In this document: positions 8,559-20,116 of the stretch, piece by piece | Layout: every line of letters begins with the position of its first letter | Position numbering within the stretch: position 1 is the stretch's first letter | From: Bradyrhizobiaceae bacterium Ga0074131 | GTDB lineage: Bacteria > Pseudomonadota > Alphaproteobacteria > Rhizobiales > Xanthobacteraceae | Direction: 5' to 3' | Assembly (NCBI GenBank): GCA_001464035.1 | Contig: LNEC01000016.1 | Span: 1-64,000 of the forward strand | DNA length: 64,000 nt | Translations under genes and position numbers: made by a program | The notes under the pieces: model-generated | What the model saw: the letters and a program-made list of their open reading frames with translations, nothing else | What the model was told of the DNA's origin: nothing | The model's database searches: none

Positions 8559-9146
8559 CTAACTTTTTCCCGGCTTCTTCGTATCCAATGGTTTGGCGCC
8601 GGGCTGCAGCGCCTTGAGGGCTGCAAACGGATGATCCTCGGGATCCTCAGCGACCACCGGGGGCTCGAATACCGCGTCGGGTTTGCGCGGATAGGGATCG
8701 ACGGCGAGATACAGCGCATCGGTCGCGATGCGGCCGAGATCGATGATGCCGTGTTCGATCGGCTCCGGCGGATCCGGAATTTCCACCTCGCTCTCGGTGT
8801 CGTCGACCAGAGCGGCCATCTCGGGAATCTGCTCCGGAGGCGCGAAGATCAGGTCGATCGGTTCGTCGATGTCGTTCTCGATCGGATCGAGCGTCACCAC
8901 ACAAGTCTGCCCGACCCGCGCGCGGACCCGCCCCTCGACGTGGAAGCGGCCGCCGCTCATCGGGGTGACATCGAGCGACGCCCTGGCGGCAAGGATATCG
9001 CGCAGGCCACCGACCTCGGCGATCGCCCCTCGGATAGCCTCGTCGGCTTCGATGTCGCGATGCAGTCCGGTTTCGGGGATCTGCAGCACGGCAACGGGAA
9101 CGCGCCAGGGGTCAGACTTGTCGGTGATGTCGCTCGTCTTGTTCAT
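8559..9146 (-). CDS. YceD/DUF177 family protein
   Basis: This 195-residue protein carries the DUF177 domain, including the conserved segment around residues 72-105 (RVRARVGQTCVVTLDPIEND) with the single cysteine typical of the family. YceD homologues are linked to ribosomal RNA accumulation and lie next to rpmF-plsX-fabH in many genomes, and here it precedes plsX on the same strand. The C-terminal third is acidic and proline-rich. The mechanism is not established. Confidence 0.82.
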   Translation of the reverse strand: MNKTSDITDKSDPWRVPVAVLQIPETGLHRDIEADEAIRGAIAEVGGLRDILAARASLDVTPMSGGRFHVEGRVRARVGQTCVVTLDPIENDIDEPIDLIFAPPEQIPEMAALVDDTESEVEIPDPPEPIEHGIIDLGRIATDALYLAVDPYPRKPDAVFEPPVVAEDPEDHPFAALKALQPGAKPLDTKKPGKS

Positions 9147-9151
9147 GCGTA

Positions 9152-9182
9152 CTGTTCTTGGCTGTTCTTGGCTGTTCTTGGC
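9152..9182. repeat. Three tandem copies of a 10-bp unit
   Basis: CTGTTCTTGG is repeated three times head to tail without mismatch immediately upstream of the DUF177 start codon and just after the chaperone stop. Because it occupies the leader of the DUF177 gene, change in copy number could alter spacing of expression signals. Confidence 0.8.
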
Positions 9183-9188
9183 TTTGCT

Positions 9189-9734
9189 TTAAGCGCCTGC
9201 CGGCGCCGGCGAGGGGAATTTCCACGATCCGCCCAGCAGCGTGGTGTCGTCCAGTCCCGCGAGATGCGCAAGCGCCGCTTCGGCATAGACGGTGAGCAGC
9301 CGGGCCTTGTCGATATGCTCGCCGTTCAGGATATTCTTGCACAAGGCGAGCGCCAGCGGCTCCCGGCCGACGCTCACGGCGAGATCGTAGGCCGCCGCCC
9401 GGCCGTAGAACGCCTCCCCGAAGCCCTGCATGCGCTTCGGAACGGTGAGGTCGCCGACCCCCATTTCGCGCAGATTGGCGTCCATGTCGTCGCAGAAGCG
9501 GTCGAACAGCGCCTGGGACAGGGCCGCCGCGCGCTCTACCGACCGCATCCGCCGCAATACCATCCACAAATGCAGCACCAGGAGATCAAAACGGCCGTTA
9601 ACCGTGTCCGGCACGCCGAACTCCCGATAAAACAAGGGTTCTCGCGCTTGCGTCACGATCATGCCATAGATGGCTTCAATGGTGCCGCGCGACGGCAGCC
9701 GGGGTTTTCTGAAGTGATTGAACGGCCAAGGCAT
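9189..9734 (-). CDS. Ubiquinol-cytochrome c chaperone family protein (CBP3-like)
   Basis: The 181-residue protein matches the Ubiq_cyt_C_chap family, the bacterial relative of mitochondrial Cbp3, which assists assembly of the cytochrome bc1 complex. Recognisable family segments are the YREFGVPDTVNGRFDLLVLH stretch near residue 40 and the MRSVERAAALSQALFDRFCDDMD helix that follows. The ATG at 9734 gives the family length; the frame stays open for 120 codons upstream without likeness to the family. It is divergent from omlA across 122 bases that must hold both promoters, and it lies 40 bases before the DUF177 gene on the same strand. Confidence 0.85.
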   Translation of the reverse strand: MPWPFNHFRKPRLPSRGTIEAIYGMIVTQAREPLFYREFGVPDTVNGRFDLLVLHLWMVLRRMRSVERAAALSQALFDRFCDDMDANLREMGVGDLTVPKRMQGFGEAFYGRAAAYDLAVSVGREPLALALCKNILNGEHIDKARLLTVYAEAALAHLAGLDDTTLLGGSWKFPSPAPAGA

Positions 9735-9856
9735 TGTGGGTTCCGCCAGCGAGCCCGAAAGGTTTCCGTAGCGGGAGCCCGCGCATGTTGCAATCCAGCG
9801 TGCTGCCCGGTACGTCAACGCCTCGCGCGACGCAAGGGGACGGGACCAGTTCCAGA

Positions 9857-10339
9857 ATGACCGAATTGAGCCAGACAGCCTCCCAGGTGCCCTCTCCGCG
9901 CGGTTTCGCCGCGCGCTGGCGCGGCATGCGGGCCATCGCCGCGATGGCCTTGGTGTGCGCCGCGCTCGGCGCCTGCACCGGGGAGCAGTTCCAGAAGGGC
10001 TATATTCTGCCGCAGGGCGCGCTCGAACAGATACCGATTGGCGCCAGCCAGGATCAGGTGCTGATCGTGATGGGCACGCCGTCCACCGTCGCAACCCTGA
10101 ACGGCGAGGTGTTCTACTACATTTCGCAGCGATCCGAACGCAAGGTCGCCTTCATGAACCAGCAGGTGGTCGACCAGCGCGTGATTGCGATCTATTTCGA
10201 CCGCAATCGCCAGGTGCAGCGGCTGGCCAATTACGGGCTGCAGGACGGCAAGATATTCGACTTCATCAGCCGCACCACGCCGACCTCGGGCCAGGAACTC
10301 AGCTACCTGACGCCGCTGTTCAAGCTGCTCGCCTTCTAA
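9857..10339 (+). CDS. omlA: Outer membrane assembly lipoprotein, SmpA/OmlA (BamE-like)
   Basis: This is a 160-residue lipoprotein with a hydrophobic signal and a lipobox ending in Cys40 (ALGAC), followed by a SmpA/OmlA domain with the characteristic IPIGASQDQVLIVMGTPST segment at about 59-77. BamE-type proteins sit on the inner face of the outer membrane and support beta-barrel assembly. The ATG at 9857 was chosen because the frame upstream is not protein-like. It is divergent from the bc1 chaperone, a conserved neighbourhood in relatives. A dispersed repeat follows the stop. Confidence 0.88.
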   Translation: MTELSQTASQVPSPRGFAARWRGMRAIAAMALVCAALGACTGEQFQKGYILPQGALEQIPIGASQDQVLIVMGTPSTVATLNGEVFYYISQRSERKVAFMNQQVVDQRVIAIYFDRNRQVQRLANYGLQDGKIFDFISRTTPTSGQELSYLTPLFKLLAF

Positions 10340-10341
10340 CC

Positions 10342-10395
10342 AGAGCATTTTCGGGCGAAGCGGGAACGGGTTCGCGTCGGAAGACGCGTCAAAAA
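10342..10395 (+). repeat. Dispersed repeat, family A copy 1
   Basis: The stretch begins AGAGCATTTTC, continues with GCGAAGCGGGAACGGGTTCGCGT and ends near an ACGCGTCAAAA. The two GCGAA/TTCGC arms pair, giving a small hairpin just after omlA. Related copies lie at 25238-25300 and 53811-53868 in this window. It is the kind of intergenic element common in Bradyrhizobium genomes. Confidence 0.6.
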
Positions 10396-10496
10396 TACAG
10401 GGAGTCGCGCCTGCGCCACGCCGCCGTCTTGCCGACCGGCCGCGCTTTCCCTACTACGCTTTTTCCACCAACAAGAACCCAGGCAGGGAGTGACAA

Positions 10497-11498
10497 GTGA
10501 CCCGACTGATTTCACGACGCCGCGTGTTGACGGGGGCCGCGGCGATTTCCGCGGCTGCGATTCTGCCGCGCGCGAGCCTCGGCGCCGGCTGGCGGCCGAC
10601 CGAGACCGTCCGTCTCATCGTACCGGCCGCCCCGGGCGGCACCACCGACGTGATGGGCAGGCTGCTGGCGGCACATCTGCAGAAGGAGTGGGGCCAGTCC
10701 GCAGTCGTGGAGAACCGCTCCGGCGGCGGCGGCACCATCGGCACAGCGGAGGCGGTGCGCCAGAAAGCCGACGGGCACACCATCCTGGTCGGCAATCCCG
10801 GCCCCAATGCGATCGCCTACAGCATCTTCCGGAACATGTCGTACAAGCCGGACCAGTTGCAGCCGGTCAGCAACCTGATCCGGATTCCAAATATCGTATC
10901 GGCGCATCCGTCGGTGCCGATCAAGTCGATCGCCGACCTGATTGCCTACATCAAGGCCAATCCGGACAAGCTGACCTACGGCTCGTCCGGCGTCGGGCAG
11001 AGCCCTCACCTCACCGCCGCCTGGTTCCTGCAATTGACCGGACTGAAGATGGTGCATGTGCCGTTCCGCGGCGCGGGCCCGGCGTTGCAGGCCGCCCTTG
11101 GCGGCGACATCCAGGTCCTGTTCGACAATCTCTATCCGACGCTGCCACAGGTCCAGGACGGCAAGCTCAACGCGCTGGCGGTGACCACGCCCGAACGCGC
11201 CGCGCTGGCGCCCAACGTTCCGACCATGCGCGAGAGCGCCCCGGAGCTTGCAAAGTTCGACGTGTCGTCCTGGTTCGGCATTTTTCTTCCGAAGAACGTG
11301 CCAGCGCCGGTCCTCGACGCGCTCAACAAGGAAATCAAGGTGTTCCTGGAACGCGAGGACATCAAGGAAAACATGGCCAAGATCGGCGCGCGCACCGATT
11401 ACGGCACGCCGCAGCAATATTCCGATTTTGTCGCTGCGGAGACCGCGAAGTTCGCTGCCATCATCAAGCAGGAAGGCCTGCAGATGGACGCGGGCTGA
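10497..11498 (+). CDS. Tripartite tricarboxylate transporter substrate-binding protein (Bug/TctC)
   Basis: This is a 333-residue periplasmic binding protein of the Bug family. It has an N-terminal signal with consecutive arginines (SRRRVLTGAAA), which may use the Tat pathway, and the family hallmarks RLIVPAAPGGTTD near residue 38 and the GSSGVGQSPHL loop near 162. Bug proteins bind small carboxylates or aromatic acids. The membrane partners TctA and TctB are not adjacent, which is usual for the many orphan Bug proteins of this group. Translation starts at GTG 10497 after an AGGGAG ribosome-binding site. The ligand is unknown. Confidence 0.88.
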   Translation: MTRLISRRRVLTGAAAISAAAILPRASLGAGWRPTETVRLIVPAAPGGTTDVMGRLLAAHLQKEWGQSAVVENRSGGGGTIGTAEAVRQKADGHTILVGNPGPNAIAYSIFRNMSYKPDQLQPVSNLIRIPNIVSAHPSVPIKSIADLIAYIKANPDKLTYGSSGVGQSPHLTAAWFLQLTGLKMVHVPFRGAGPALQAALGGDIQVLFDNLYPTLPQVQDGKLNALAVTTPERAALAPNVPTMRESAPELAKFDVSSWFGIFLPKNVPAPVLDALNKEIKVFLEREDIKENMAKIGARTDYGTPQQYSDFVAAETAKFAAIIKQEGLQMDAG

Positions 11499-11506
11499 GC
11501 TTGATG

Positions 11507-11608
11507 ACCTCATCCCGAGGAGCGCGCCCTCTTCGCGCGCGTCTCAAAGGATGAGTATCCGGGTGGTTCGAGACGCCGCGCGTAGACGCGCCGCTCCTCA
11601 CCATGAGG
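11507..11608. repeat. Dispersed repeat, family B copy 1 (double hairpin)
   Basis: Two adjacent hairpin units. The first runs from CCTCATCCCGAGGAGCGCG to GCGCGTCTCAAAGGATGAG and the second from GGTTCGAGACGC to CTCCTCACCATGAGG. Sister copies occur at 45543-45646 and 55354-55397. The paired layout resembles bacterial interspersed mosaic elements, and the copy sits after a gene end. Confidence 0.75.
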
Positions 11609-11628
11609 CATTGCGGATGACGCCAAAC

Positions 11629-11656
11629 AAACCCCGCGGCTCGCACCGCGGGGTTT
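11629..11656. terminator. Bidirectional rho-independent terminator
   Basis: An 11-bp perfect stem (AAACCCCGCGG and its complement) with a six-base loop is followed by T-rich sequence on both strands. It lies between the end of the plus-strand tctC gene and the end of the minus-strand hppA gene and can serve both. Confidence 0.8.
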
Positions 11657-11678
11657 CTCGTTTCAGTCGTCTTGCCGC

Positions 11679-13808
<2,130 letters not shown>

Positions 13809-13866
13809 TGAATTTGCCTCAGATCTCAGGTCTACCCCACACCACACCGCGGGAGCGGCGGGCGCA

Positions 13867-13903
13867 TAAAAAGAAGGCCTGCCCTGCCCAAGAGGGCGGC
13901 CTT
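13867..13903 (-). terminator. Rho-independent terminator after thiL
   Basis: On the minus strand AAGGCC, an inner GCCC/GGGC stem and GGCCTT form a hairpin followed by CTTTTT. It is placed 120 bases after the thiL stop and 58 bases before the hppA start, so it should close the glyA-thiL operon. Confidence 0.7.
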
Positions 13904-14023
13904 AAATCGGCGGGACCATGCCAAAATCGCATGCCCTGCGCAACGCTGCGAAGGGCCAAAACCGTCGATTTCAGCAGGTATTTGAATCCACGCCTCGGCT
14001 TTCTCCTGGAATTCTGGAGAATC

Positions 14024-15022
14024 CTAAAAATGGCTGTACGACAGCCGCTTCAGCGCGAGCTCCCTGCCCTGCGCGTCGAGGAATCGCGGGGCCGACGACC
14101 CGGCAATGACGGTTCCGATCGAGGCCACGGCCACACCGGCCAGCGTGGCTGCTTGCGTGAACGAATCGAATCTCGCCTCCGGGATCACGCACAAAATCTC
14201 GTAGTCATCGCCGCCGGAAACAATCGCCTCGATGCCAACCGTCCCGCGCGCCAGCAAGGTTGCCGCAGGCGCAGACAGCGGGACGCTCTTGATGTCGATG
14301 ACGGCGGAGACGCCGGACGCCGCGCATAGCTTTGCAAGGTCCCCCGCCAGACCGTCGGACACATCCATCGCCGCGCTGGCATGGTCGCGGACCGCCAACG
14401 CCAAAGCGCTGCGCGGCCGCGGCACGCGATAGCGGCCGGTCAGCATCTGGCTTGCCGCTGCGTCGTGCACGAGCGCAGCGGCAGCCGCGCCGCGCTTCAG
14501 GATATCGAGGCCAAGCGCGGCATCGCCGATCGTCCCGGTCACGGCAATGCGGTCGCCGGGCCTGGCGCCGCCGCGACCAACCATTTTGCCCGGTGGCACC
14601 CGCCCGAACGCGGTGATCGAGATCATGATCGGGCCCGGCGTCGAAACCGTATCGCCGCCAAGCAACGGGCAGCCGAACAGGTCGGCATCCTCACCGAGGG
14701 CGCGTGCGAACGGCGCCAGCCAGGCATCGTCTGCGGCGCGCAGCGCCAGCGTCAGCACGAAGCCGGCGGGCACCGCCCCCTTCGCCGCAAGATCGGACAG
14801 GTTCACCCGCAGCGCTTTGCGCGCGACCGTGTCGGCGGGATCATCGGGCAGGAAGTGCACGCCTTCGACAATGGCGTCCGTGGTCACCACGATCTCGGCG
14901 CCGGATGCCTGCAGGACGGCCGCGTCGTCGACCAGACCGAATGCGCCGGGATCAGTCGCGAGCGGGCGGAAATAGCGTGAGATCAGGAAGTCTTCACCAT
15001 TGGACTGCTTGGGATCAGTCAT
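14024..15022 (-). CDS. thiL: Thiamine-phosphate kinase
   Basis: ThiL phosphorylates thiamine monophosphate to the active diphosphate with ATP in the cytosol. The 332-residue protein has the PurM-like fold signs: GLVDDAAVL at about 29-37, HFLPDD with metal-binding aspartates, GGDTVSTPGP and AMDVSDGL. The ATG at 15022 was chosen since the upstream extension runs through a dispersed repeat. It is the last gene of the operon that starts with glyA, separated from nusB by 191 bases of repeat sequence, and a terminator follows. Confidence 0.93.
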   Translation of the reverse strand: MTDPKQSNGEDFLISRYFRPLATDPGAFGLVDDAAVLQASGAEIVVTTDAIVEGVHFLPDDPADTVARKALRVNLSDLAAKGAVPAGFVLTLALRAADDAWLAPFARALGEDADLFGCPLLGGDTVSTPGPIMISITAFGRVPPGKMVGRGGARPGDRIAVTGTIGDAALGLDILKRGAAAAALVHDAAASQMLTGRYRVPRPRSALALAVRDHASAAMDVSDGLAGDLAKLCAASGVSAVIDIKSVPLSAPAATLLARGTVGIEAIVSGGDDYEILCVIPEARFDSFTQAATLAGVAVASIGTVIAGSSAPRFLDAQGRELALKRLSYSHF

Positions 15023-15045
15023 GGTGCTCCATCCCCAAAACTGTA

Positions 15046-15156
15046 CTCGCCCGGCTGGACCGGGCGACCCGGTATTCCAGAGGCGCCAGCGATCAGCCGA
15101 GGGACCCCGGCGTGCTGGGTCATCCGCTTTCGCGGATGATGACGACCGAGTGTGTG
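15046..15156. repeat. Dispersed repeat between nusB and thiL
   Basis: GC-rich intergenic sequence with a nested hairpin TCATCCGC-TTTC-GCGGATGA at 15120-15139 (8-bp perfect stem, four-base loop) and a second inverted pair GCCCGG/CCGGGC around 15049-15066. It resembles the short hairpin repeats scattered in Bradyrhizobium. It lies inside an otherwise tight operon. Confidence 0.55.
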
Positions 15157-15213
15157 GCTGGCGTACCGCTCCAAAGCAGGCCATCTCCATGGCTGTCTCA
15201 TCCGCAGGCTCAC

Positions 15214-15714
15214 CTACCCCCGGGAAAACTCATCGGCGCGAAACTGGCGGGCGATCTGGTCGAGCACCGCGTTCACCATGCCGGTCTCCTCGGATTCGAC
15301 GAAGGCGTGCGCGACATCGACATATTCGGACACCACGACGCGCCCGGGTACGTCCTTGCGATGCTCGAGTTCGTAGGCCCCCGCCCGCAATACCGCGCGC
15401 AAAATCGCGTCGATCCGCTTCAACGGCCAGCCTTTTGAAAGCGCCTCGTCGATCACGGGGTCGAGTCTGGCCTGGTCGCGCACCACGCCGGCGACGACGT
15501 CCTGGAAGAACGCGGCCTCGGCCGGCAGATAGCGATCGCCCTCGACCTCGTTGCCGAGCCAGTGGCTCTCGAACTCGGCGAAGATGTCGTTGATGCCGGC
15601 GCCGCCGATGTCCATCTGGTAGAGCGCTTGCACGGCGGCGAGCCGCGCCGCGCCGCGCCGGTTGGCCTTCTTGTCGGGCCCCTTGGCCGGTGCGGGCTTT
15701 CTGTTGTCTGCCAT
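15214..15714 (-). CDS. nusB: Transcription antitermination factor NusB
   Basis: This all-helical 166-residue RNA-binding protein joins NusE (S10) on boxA RNA to prevent early termination of ribosomal RNA transcripts. The family core is evident (ARLAAVQALYQMD at about 23-35, and the C-terminal ILRAVLRAGAYEL and VVVSEYVDVAHAF segments). The N-terminus carries a lysine-rich tail. The start lies two bases after the ribH stop, so translation is coupled. Riboflavin genes ahead of nusB are a conserved bacterial arrangement. Confidence 0.94.
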   Translation of the reverse strand: MADNRKPAPAKGPDKKANRRGAARLAAVQALYQMDIGGAGINDIFAEFESHWLGNEVEGDRYLPAEAAFFQDVVAGVVRDQARLDPVIDEALSKGWPLKRIDAILRAVLRAGAYELEHRKDVPGRVVVSEYVDVAHAFVESEETGMVNAVLDQIARQFRADEFSRG

Positions 15715-15716
15715 GA

Positions 15717-16208
15717 TCAGGCCTTTGCCAGCCGGCGCTTGATCCGCAGCATCGCCAATGCCGCGCGCGCGGCGTCGCCGCCCTTGTTGAGTTCGCTGGC
15801 GCGCGCCCGCGCCCAGGCCTGCGCATCGGTGTTGACGGTGATGATGCCGTTGCCGAGCGGAAACTTCCTCGCCACCGCGAGATCCATCAGCGCGCGCGAG
15901 GATTCCATCGACACGATTTCGAAATGGATGGTGTCGCCGCGGACCACGCAGCCGAGCGCAATCGCCGCGTCGTAGGGTTTTCCGTTGTTCTCAGCGGCGT
16001 CAAGCGCGATCGCCAAGGCGGCGGGAATTTCCAGCGCGCCGGGCACCGTAATCACCTCATGGGTCACACCGGCCGCCTTCAGTTCGGCGACCGCGCCTTC
16101 CAGCAACGCATCCTGGATGTCGTCGTAAAAACGCGCCTCGACGATCAGCGCGCGCGCGCCCGAAATGTCGGTCTGGTCCTTCAACCGTGCGCGCCGCGCG
16201 TCGGCCAT
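15717..16208 (-). CDS. ribH: 6,7-dimethyl-8-ribityllumazine synthase
   Basis: RibH condenses the pyrimidine product of RibD with dihydroxybutanone phosphate to make lumazine, the penultimate step to riboflavin. The 163-residue protein has the substrate loop GALEIP (58-62) and the RGDTIHFE motif with the catalytic His95. I start at the ATG at 16208, preceded by GGAT; in-frame ATGs at 16217 and 16226 would add three or six residues. It lies between ribE and nusB on one transcript. Confidence 0.93.
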   Translation of the reverse strand: MADARRARLKDQTDISGARALIVEARFYDDIQDALLEGAVAELKAAGVTHEVITVPGALEIPAALAIALDAAENNGKPYDAAIALGCVVRGDTIHFEIVSMESSRALMDLAVARKFPLGNGIITVNTDAQAWARARASELNKGGDAARAALAMLRIKRRLAKA

Positions 16209-16229
16209 CTTGTTCATCCATTTCAAGAC

Positions 16230-16261
16230 GTTGACAGTTGGCGATTACGTTAAATGTCAAC
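16230..16261. promoter_or_regulatory. Inverted repeat upstream of ribH
   Basis: GTTGACA and TGTCAAC form a perfect seven-base inverted repeat separated by 18 bases in the ribE-ribH gap. It could be an operator or an internal promoter element, since TTGACA occurs on both strands; no good -10 box follows. No FMN riboswitch is recognised here. Confidence 0.3.
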
Positions 16262-16309
16262 GATTGGTGCAGGTTTAGGCGCAGCGGCGCCCAAAGCCAA
16301 GGGCTCAAC

Positions 16310-16918
16310 CTATTTCATTTCCGACAGCCGCGCCGCGTAGCGCGCCATCAGGTCGACCTCGAGATTGACCTCGGTGCCGGCACGCCAGCCGCCCAGCGTG
16401 GTGACGCCAAGCGTATGCGGAATGATCAGCACCGAAAACGACACGTCATCAACGGTATTGACGGTCAGCGACACGCCGTCCAGCGCTACCGAACCCTTGG
16501 TCGCGATGAATCGCGCCAGTTCGCGGGTGGTGCACAGTTCGAACCGCGCCATATCAGGCAGGTCGTCCCGCTTGACGATATTGGCGACGCCGTCGGCGTG
16601 TCCGGCGACGATATGGCCGCCGAGTTCGTCGCCGATCTTCAGCGCCCGTTCGAGATTGAGCCGGGTTCCGGTAACCCAGTGCTTCGCCGTGGTCATGCCG
16701 AGGGTTTCGGCGGCGGCGTCGACGTCGAACCAGGTCTTGTCGGCCTCGACCCCCGAGGCAACCACCGTGAGGCAGACGCCGTTACACGCGATCGAGGCGC
16801 CGTTGGCGATGGTGGAGCGGTCGTAGCGGCAGGCGATGCGCAGCCGGTGAAGCTGTCCCTGCGCCGTTGGCGCCAGGCTGACGATTTCGCCGATGTCGGT
16901 GACTATGCCGGTGAACAT
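16310..16918 (-). CDS. ribE: Riboflavin synthase alpha subunit
   Basis: This enzyme dismutates two lumazine molecules to riboflavin. The 202-residue protein starts with [12 protein letters not shown] and contains two tandem lumazine-binding barrels (about 1-90 and 97-190), each with the SIACNGVCLT / SVALDGVSLT signature, so the internal repeat is complete. The start overlaps the ribD stop by one base (TAATG), indicating coupling. The symbol ribC is also used for this gene. Confidence 0.94.
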   Translation of the reverse strand: MFTGIVTDIGEIVSLAPTAQGQLHRLRIACRYDRSTIANGASIACNGVCLTVVASGVEADKTWFDVDAAAETLGMTTAKHWVTGTRLNLERALKIGDELGGHIVAGHADGVANIVKRDDLPDMARFELCTTRELARFIATKGSVALDGVSLTVNTVDDVSFSVLIIPHTLGVTTLGGWRAGTEVNLEVDLMARYAARLSEMK

Positions 16919-18072
16919 TAGGCGCGCTCGTAAATCGTGAGGGTATCTTCTTGCAGCGTTTCGCTAGCACGGAGTTTGAACGCGGGCGACTGCGTGATCG
17001 CTGAGAGCGGCAATGCGTCCAGCGCAGGGACGCCGTCGGCGCCGACCGGCCTGGCGCCGCGCAGCAGCCAGACTTCGTCGGCATGGTTGGCTGCGACAAA
17101 CGATGACGCCACCCGCGCGCCGCCTTCCACCAGGAGACGCGTGATGCCCTTCTCGGCCAGCGAATGCAGTACGGCGAGGAGATCGAGCCCCGGCGGTGGG
17201 CTGGTTGTAACGGGCACGCGGATCACCTGCGCGCCCGATGCCCCGAGCTTCATGGCGGCAGGTGCTTCCGCCAGGTTCGACGTCATCACCCACAGCGGCG
17301 TTTCGCGCGCCGAACGCAGCAGTCGGCTGGTGCCCGGAATGCGCAGGGCACGGTCCAGCACCACCCGCACCGGGGATTGCGCCTCCATGCCCGGCAAGCG
17401 GCAGGTCAGCATGGGATCGTCCGATAGCACCGTGCCGACCCCGACCAGGATGGCGTCGCATTGCGCGCGCAGCAGGTGCACCCGCGCTTTCGCGGCTTCG
17501 CCCGTGATCGCGACCGGCTGGTGGCCGGCGGCGGCAATCTTGTCGTCGGCAGATACCGCCAACTTGAGGATCACATGGGGACGCCGGTCGCGGACGCGCC
17601 GGAAATGCCCGGCATGATCGCGCGCGGCTTGCGCCGCCCCCGGCCCGATATCTACCGTGATGCCGGCGGCGCGAAGTCTGGCATGGCCCTGCCCCGCCAC
17701 GTCCGGATTGGGGTCCTCGATCGCCGACACCACCCGGGTAATGCCGGCTGCGATCACCGCATCAGCGCAGGGCGGCGACTTGCCGAAGTGCGAGCAAGGC
17801 TCCAGCGTGACATAGAGCGTGGCGCCGCGCGCGGCCTCGCCGGCGCGCGCCAGTGCCTCGGGCTCGGCATGGGGGCGCCCTCCCGGCTGGGTCCAGCCGC
17901 GGCCGACAATGACGCCGTCCTTGACCACGACCGCGCCAACGGCGGGATTGGGCCAGCAACGGCCCTGCCCGCGCCGGCCCAGCGCCAGCGCCAGCGCCAT
18001 GAAGCGCTGGTCGGCGGCCTTGGAATCCTTCGATTTCTGCGCGTACTGGTCTTCCAGAATGCGGAAGATCAT
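16918..18072 (-). CDS. ribD: Bifunctional riboflavin deaminase/reductase
   Basis: RibD deaminates the first pyrimidine intermediate and then reduces its ribosyl side chain with NADPH. Residues 20-150 form the cytidine-deaminase-like domain with zinc ligands His68 (HAE, catalytic Glu70), Cys93 and Cys102. The C-terminal half is the reductase domain with [12 protein letters not shown] and [13 protein letters not shown]. The 384 residues match bifunctional enzymes. The start overlaps nrdR by four bases (ATGA) and the stop touches ribE. Confidence 0.94.
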   Translation of the reverse strand: MIFRILEDQYAQKSKDSKAADQRFMALALALGRRGQGRCWPNPAVGAVVVKDGVIVGRGWTQPGGRPHAEPEALARAGEAARGATLYVTLEPCSHFGKSPPCADAVIAAGITRVVSAIEDPNPDVAGQGHARLRAAGITVDIGPGAAQAARDHAGHFRRVRDRRPHVILKLAVSADDKIAAAGHQPVAITGEAAKARVHLLRAQCDAILVGVGTVLSDDPMLTCRLPGMEAQSPVRVVLDRALRIPGTSRLLRSARETPLWVMTSNLAEAPAAMKLGASGAQVIRVPVTTSPPPGLDLLAVLHSLAEKGITRLLVEGGARVASSFVAANHADEVWLLRGARPVGADGVPALDALPLSAITQSPAFKLRASETLQEDTLTIYERA

Positions 18073-18551
18073 TTGCGTAACGTGGCGAGCCGCGCTTCGT
18101 CGTCGCCGGAGAGCTCGCCGAGCACGGTCTCGAAATCCTTGGCTTCGCGGAAATTGCGATAGACCGAGGCGAAGCGTACATAGGCGACGTCGTCGAGCTG
18201 CCGCAGATGCTCCATCACGATCTCGCCGATCGCTTCCGATGAAATCTCGGCCTCGCCGCCGCTCTCGAGCTCGCGCACGATCGCGGAAACCATCTTCTCG
18301 ACCCGCTCAGGATCGACCGGGCGCTTGCGCAAGGAAATCTGCAGCGAGCGCACCAGCTTGTCGCGGTCGAACGGCACCCGGCGGCCGTTGCGTTTTATCA
18401 CGGTGAGTTCGCGCAGCTGCACGCGCTCGAACGTGGTGAAACGGAAATTGCAGGCGACGCACACCCGGCGCCGCCGGATCACGGCGGAATCCTCGGTCGG
18501 ACGCGAATCCTTCACCTGCGTATCGAGACTGTTGCAGCTGGGACATCGCAT
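18069..18551 (-). CDS. nrdR: Transcriptional repressor NrdR
   Basis: NrdR senses ATP/dATP and represses ribonucleotide reductase genes. The 160-residue protein has the N-terminal zinc ribbon (Cys3, Cys6, Cys31, Cys34) with the RRRRVC loop, followed by an ATP-cone domain (about 49-139) beginning [16 protein letters not shown]. It starts 13 bases after the glyA stop and overlaps ribD by four bases, the standard alphaproteobacterial order that ties deoxynucleotide control to one-carbon and riboflavin genes. Confidence 0.95.
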   Translation of the reverse strand: MRCPSCNSLDTQVKDSRPTEDSAVIRRRRVCVACNFRFTTFERVQLRELTVIKRNGRRVPFDRDKLVRSLQISLRKRPVDPERVEKMVSAIVRELESGGEAEISSEAIGEIVMEHLRQLDDVAYVRFASVYRNFREAKDFETVLGELSGDDEARLATLRK

Positions 18552-18564
18552 CCGGCTAAGGCCT

Positions 18565-19881
<1,317 letters not shown>

Positions 19882-20116
19882 GAGCGAAATATCTCCACCG
19901 CCGCAACCTGTTAGCGAAGGAGCGGCCGGTCACGTGTGGCGATCGAAAGCGGCATTTGGGTGGATACCATATCAGTCGGCGGCGGCCAAGCACTTGCGGT
20001 ACATGGCTGATATTTATGCAAGATGTGGTGGGGATGGGGGTCTGCACCGCACCATTTTCGCTGCGCTCATGCTGCGTCGCGCCCCGGGGGCACGGCCTCG
20101 CGGCCCGGAAACGACG

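Noticed and set aside
16227..16309. FMN riboswitch before ribH
   Set aside because: The gap is only 83 bases and lacks the conserved riboswitch core; only a simple inverted repeat is seen.
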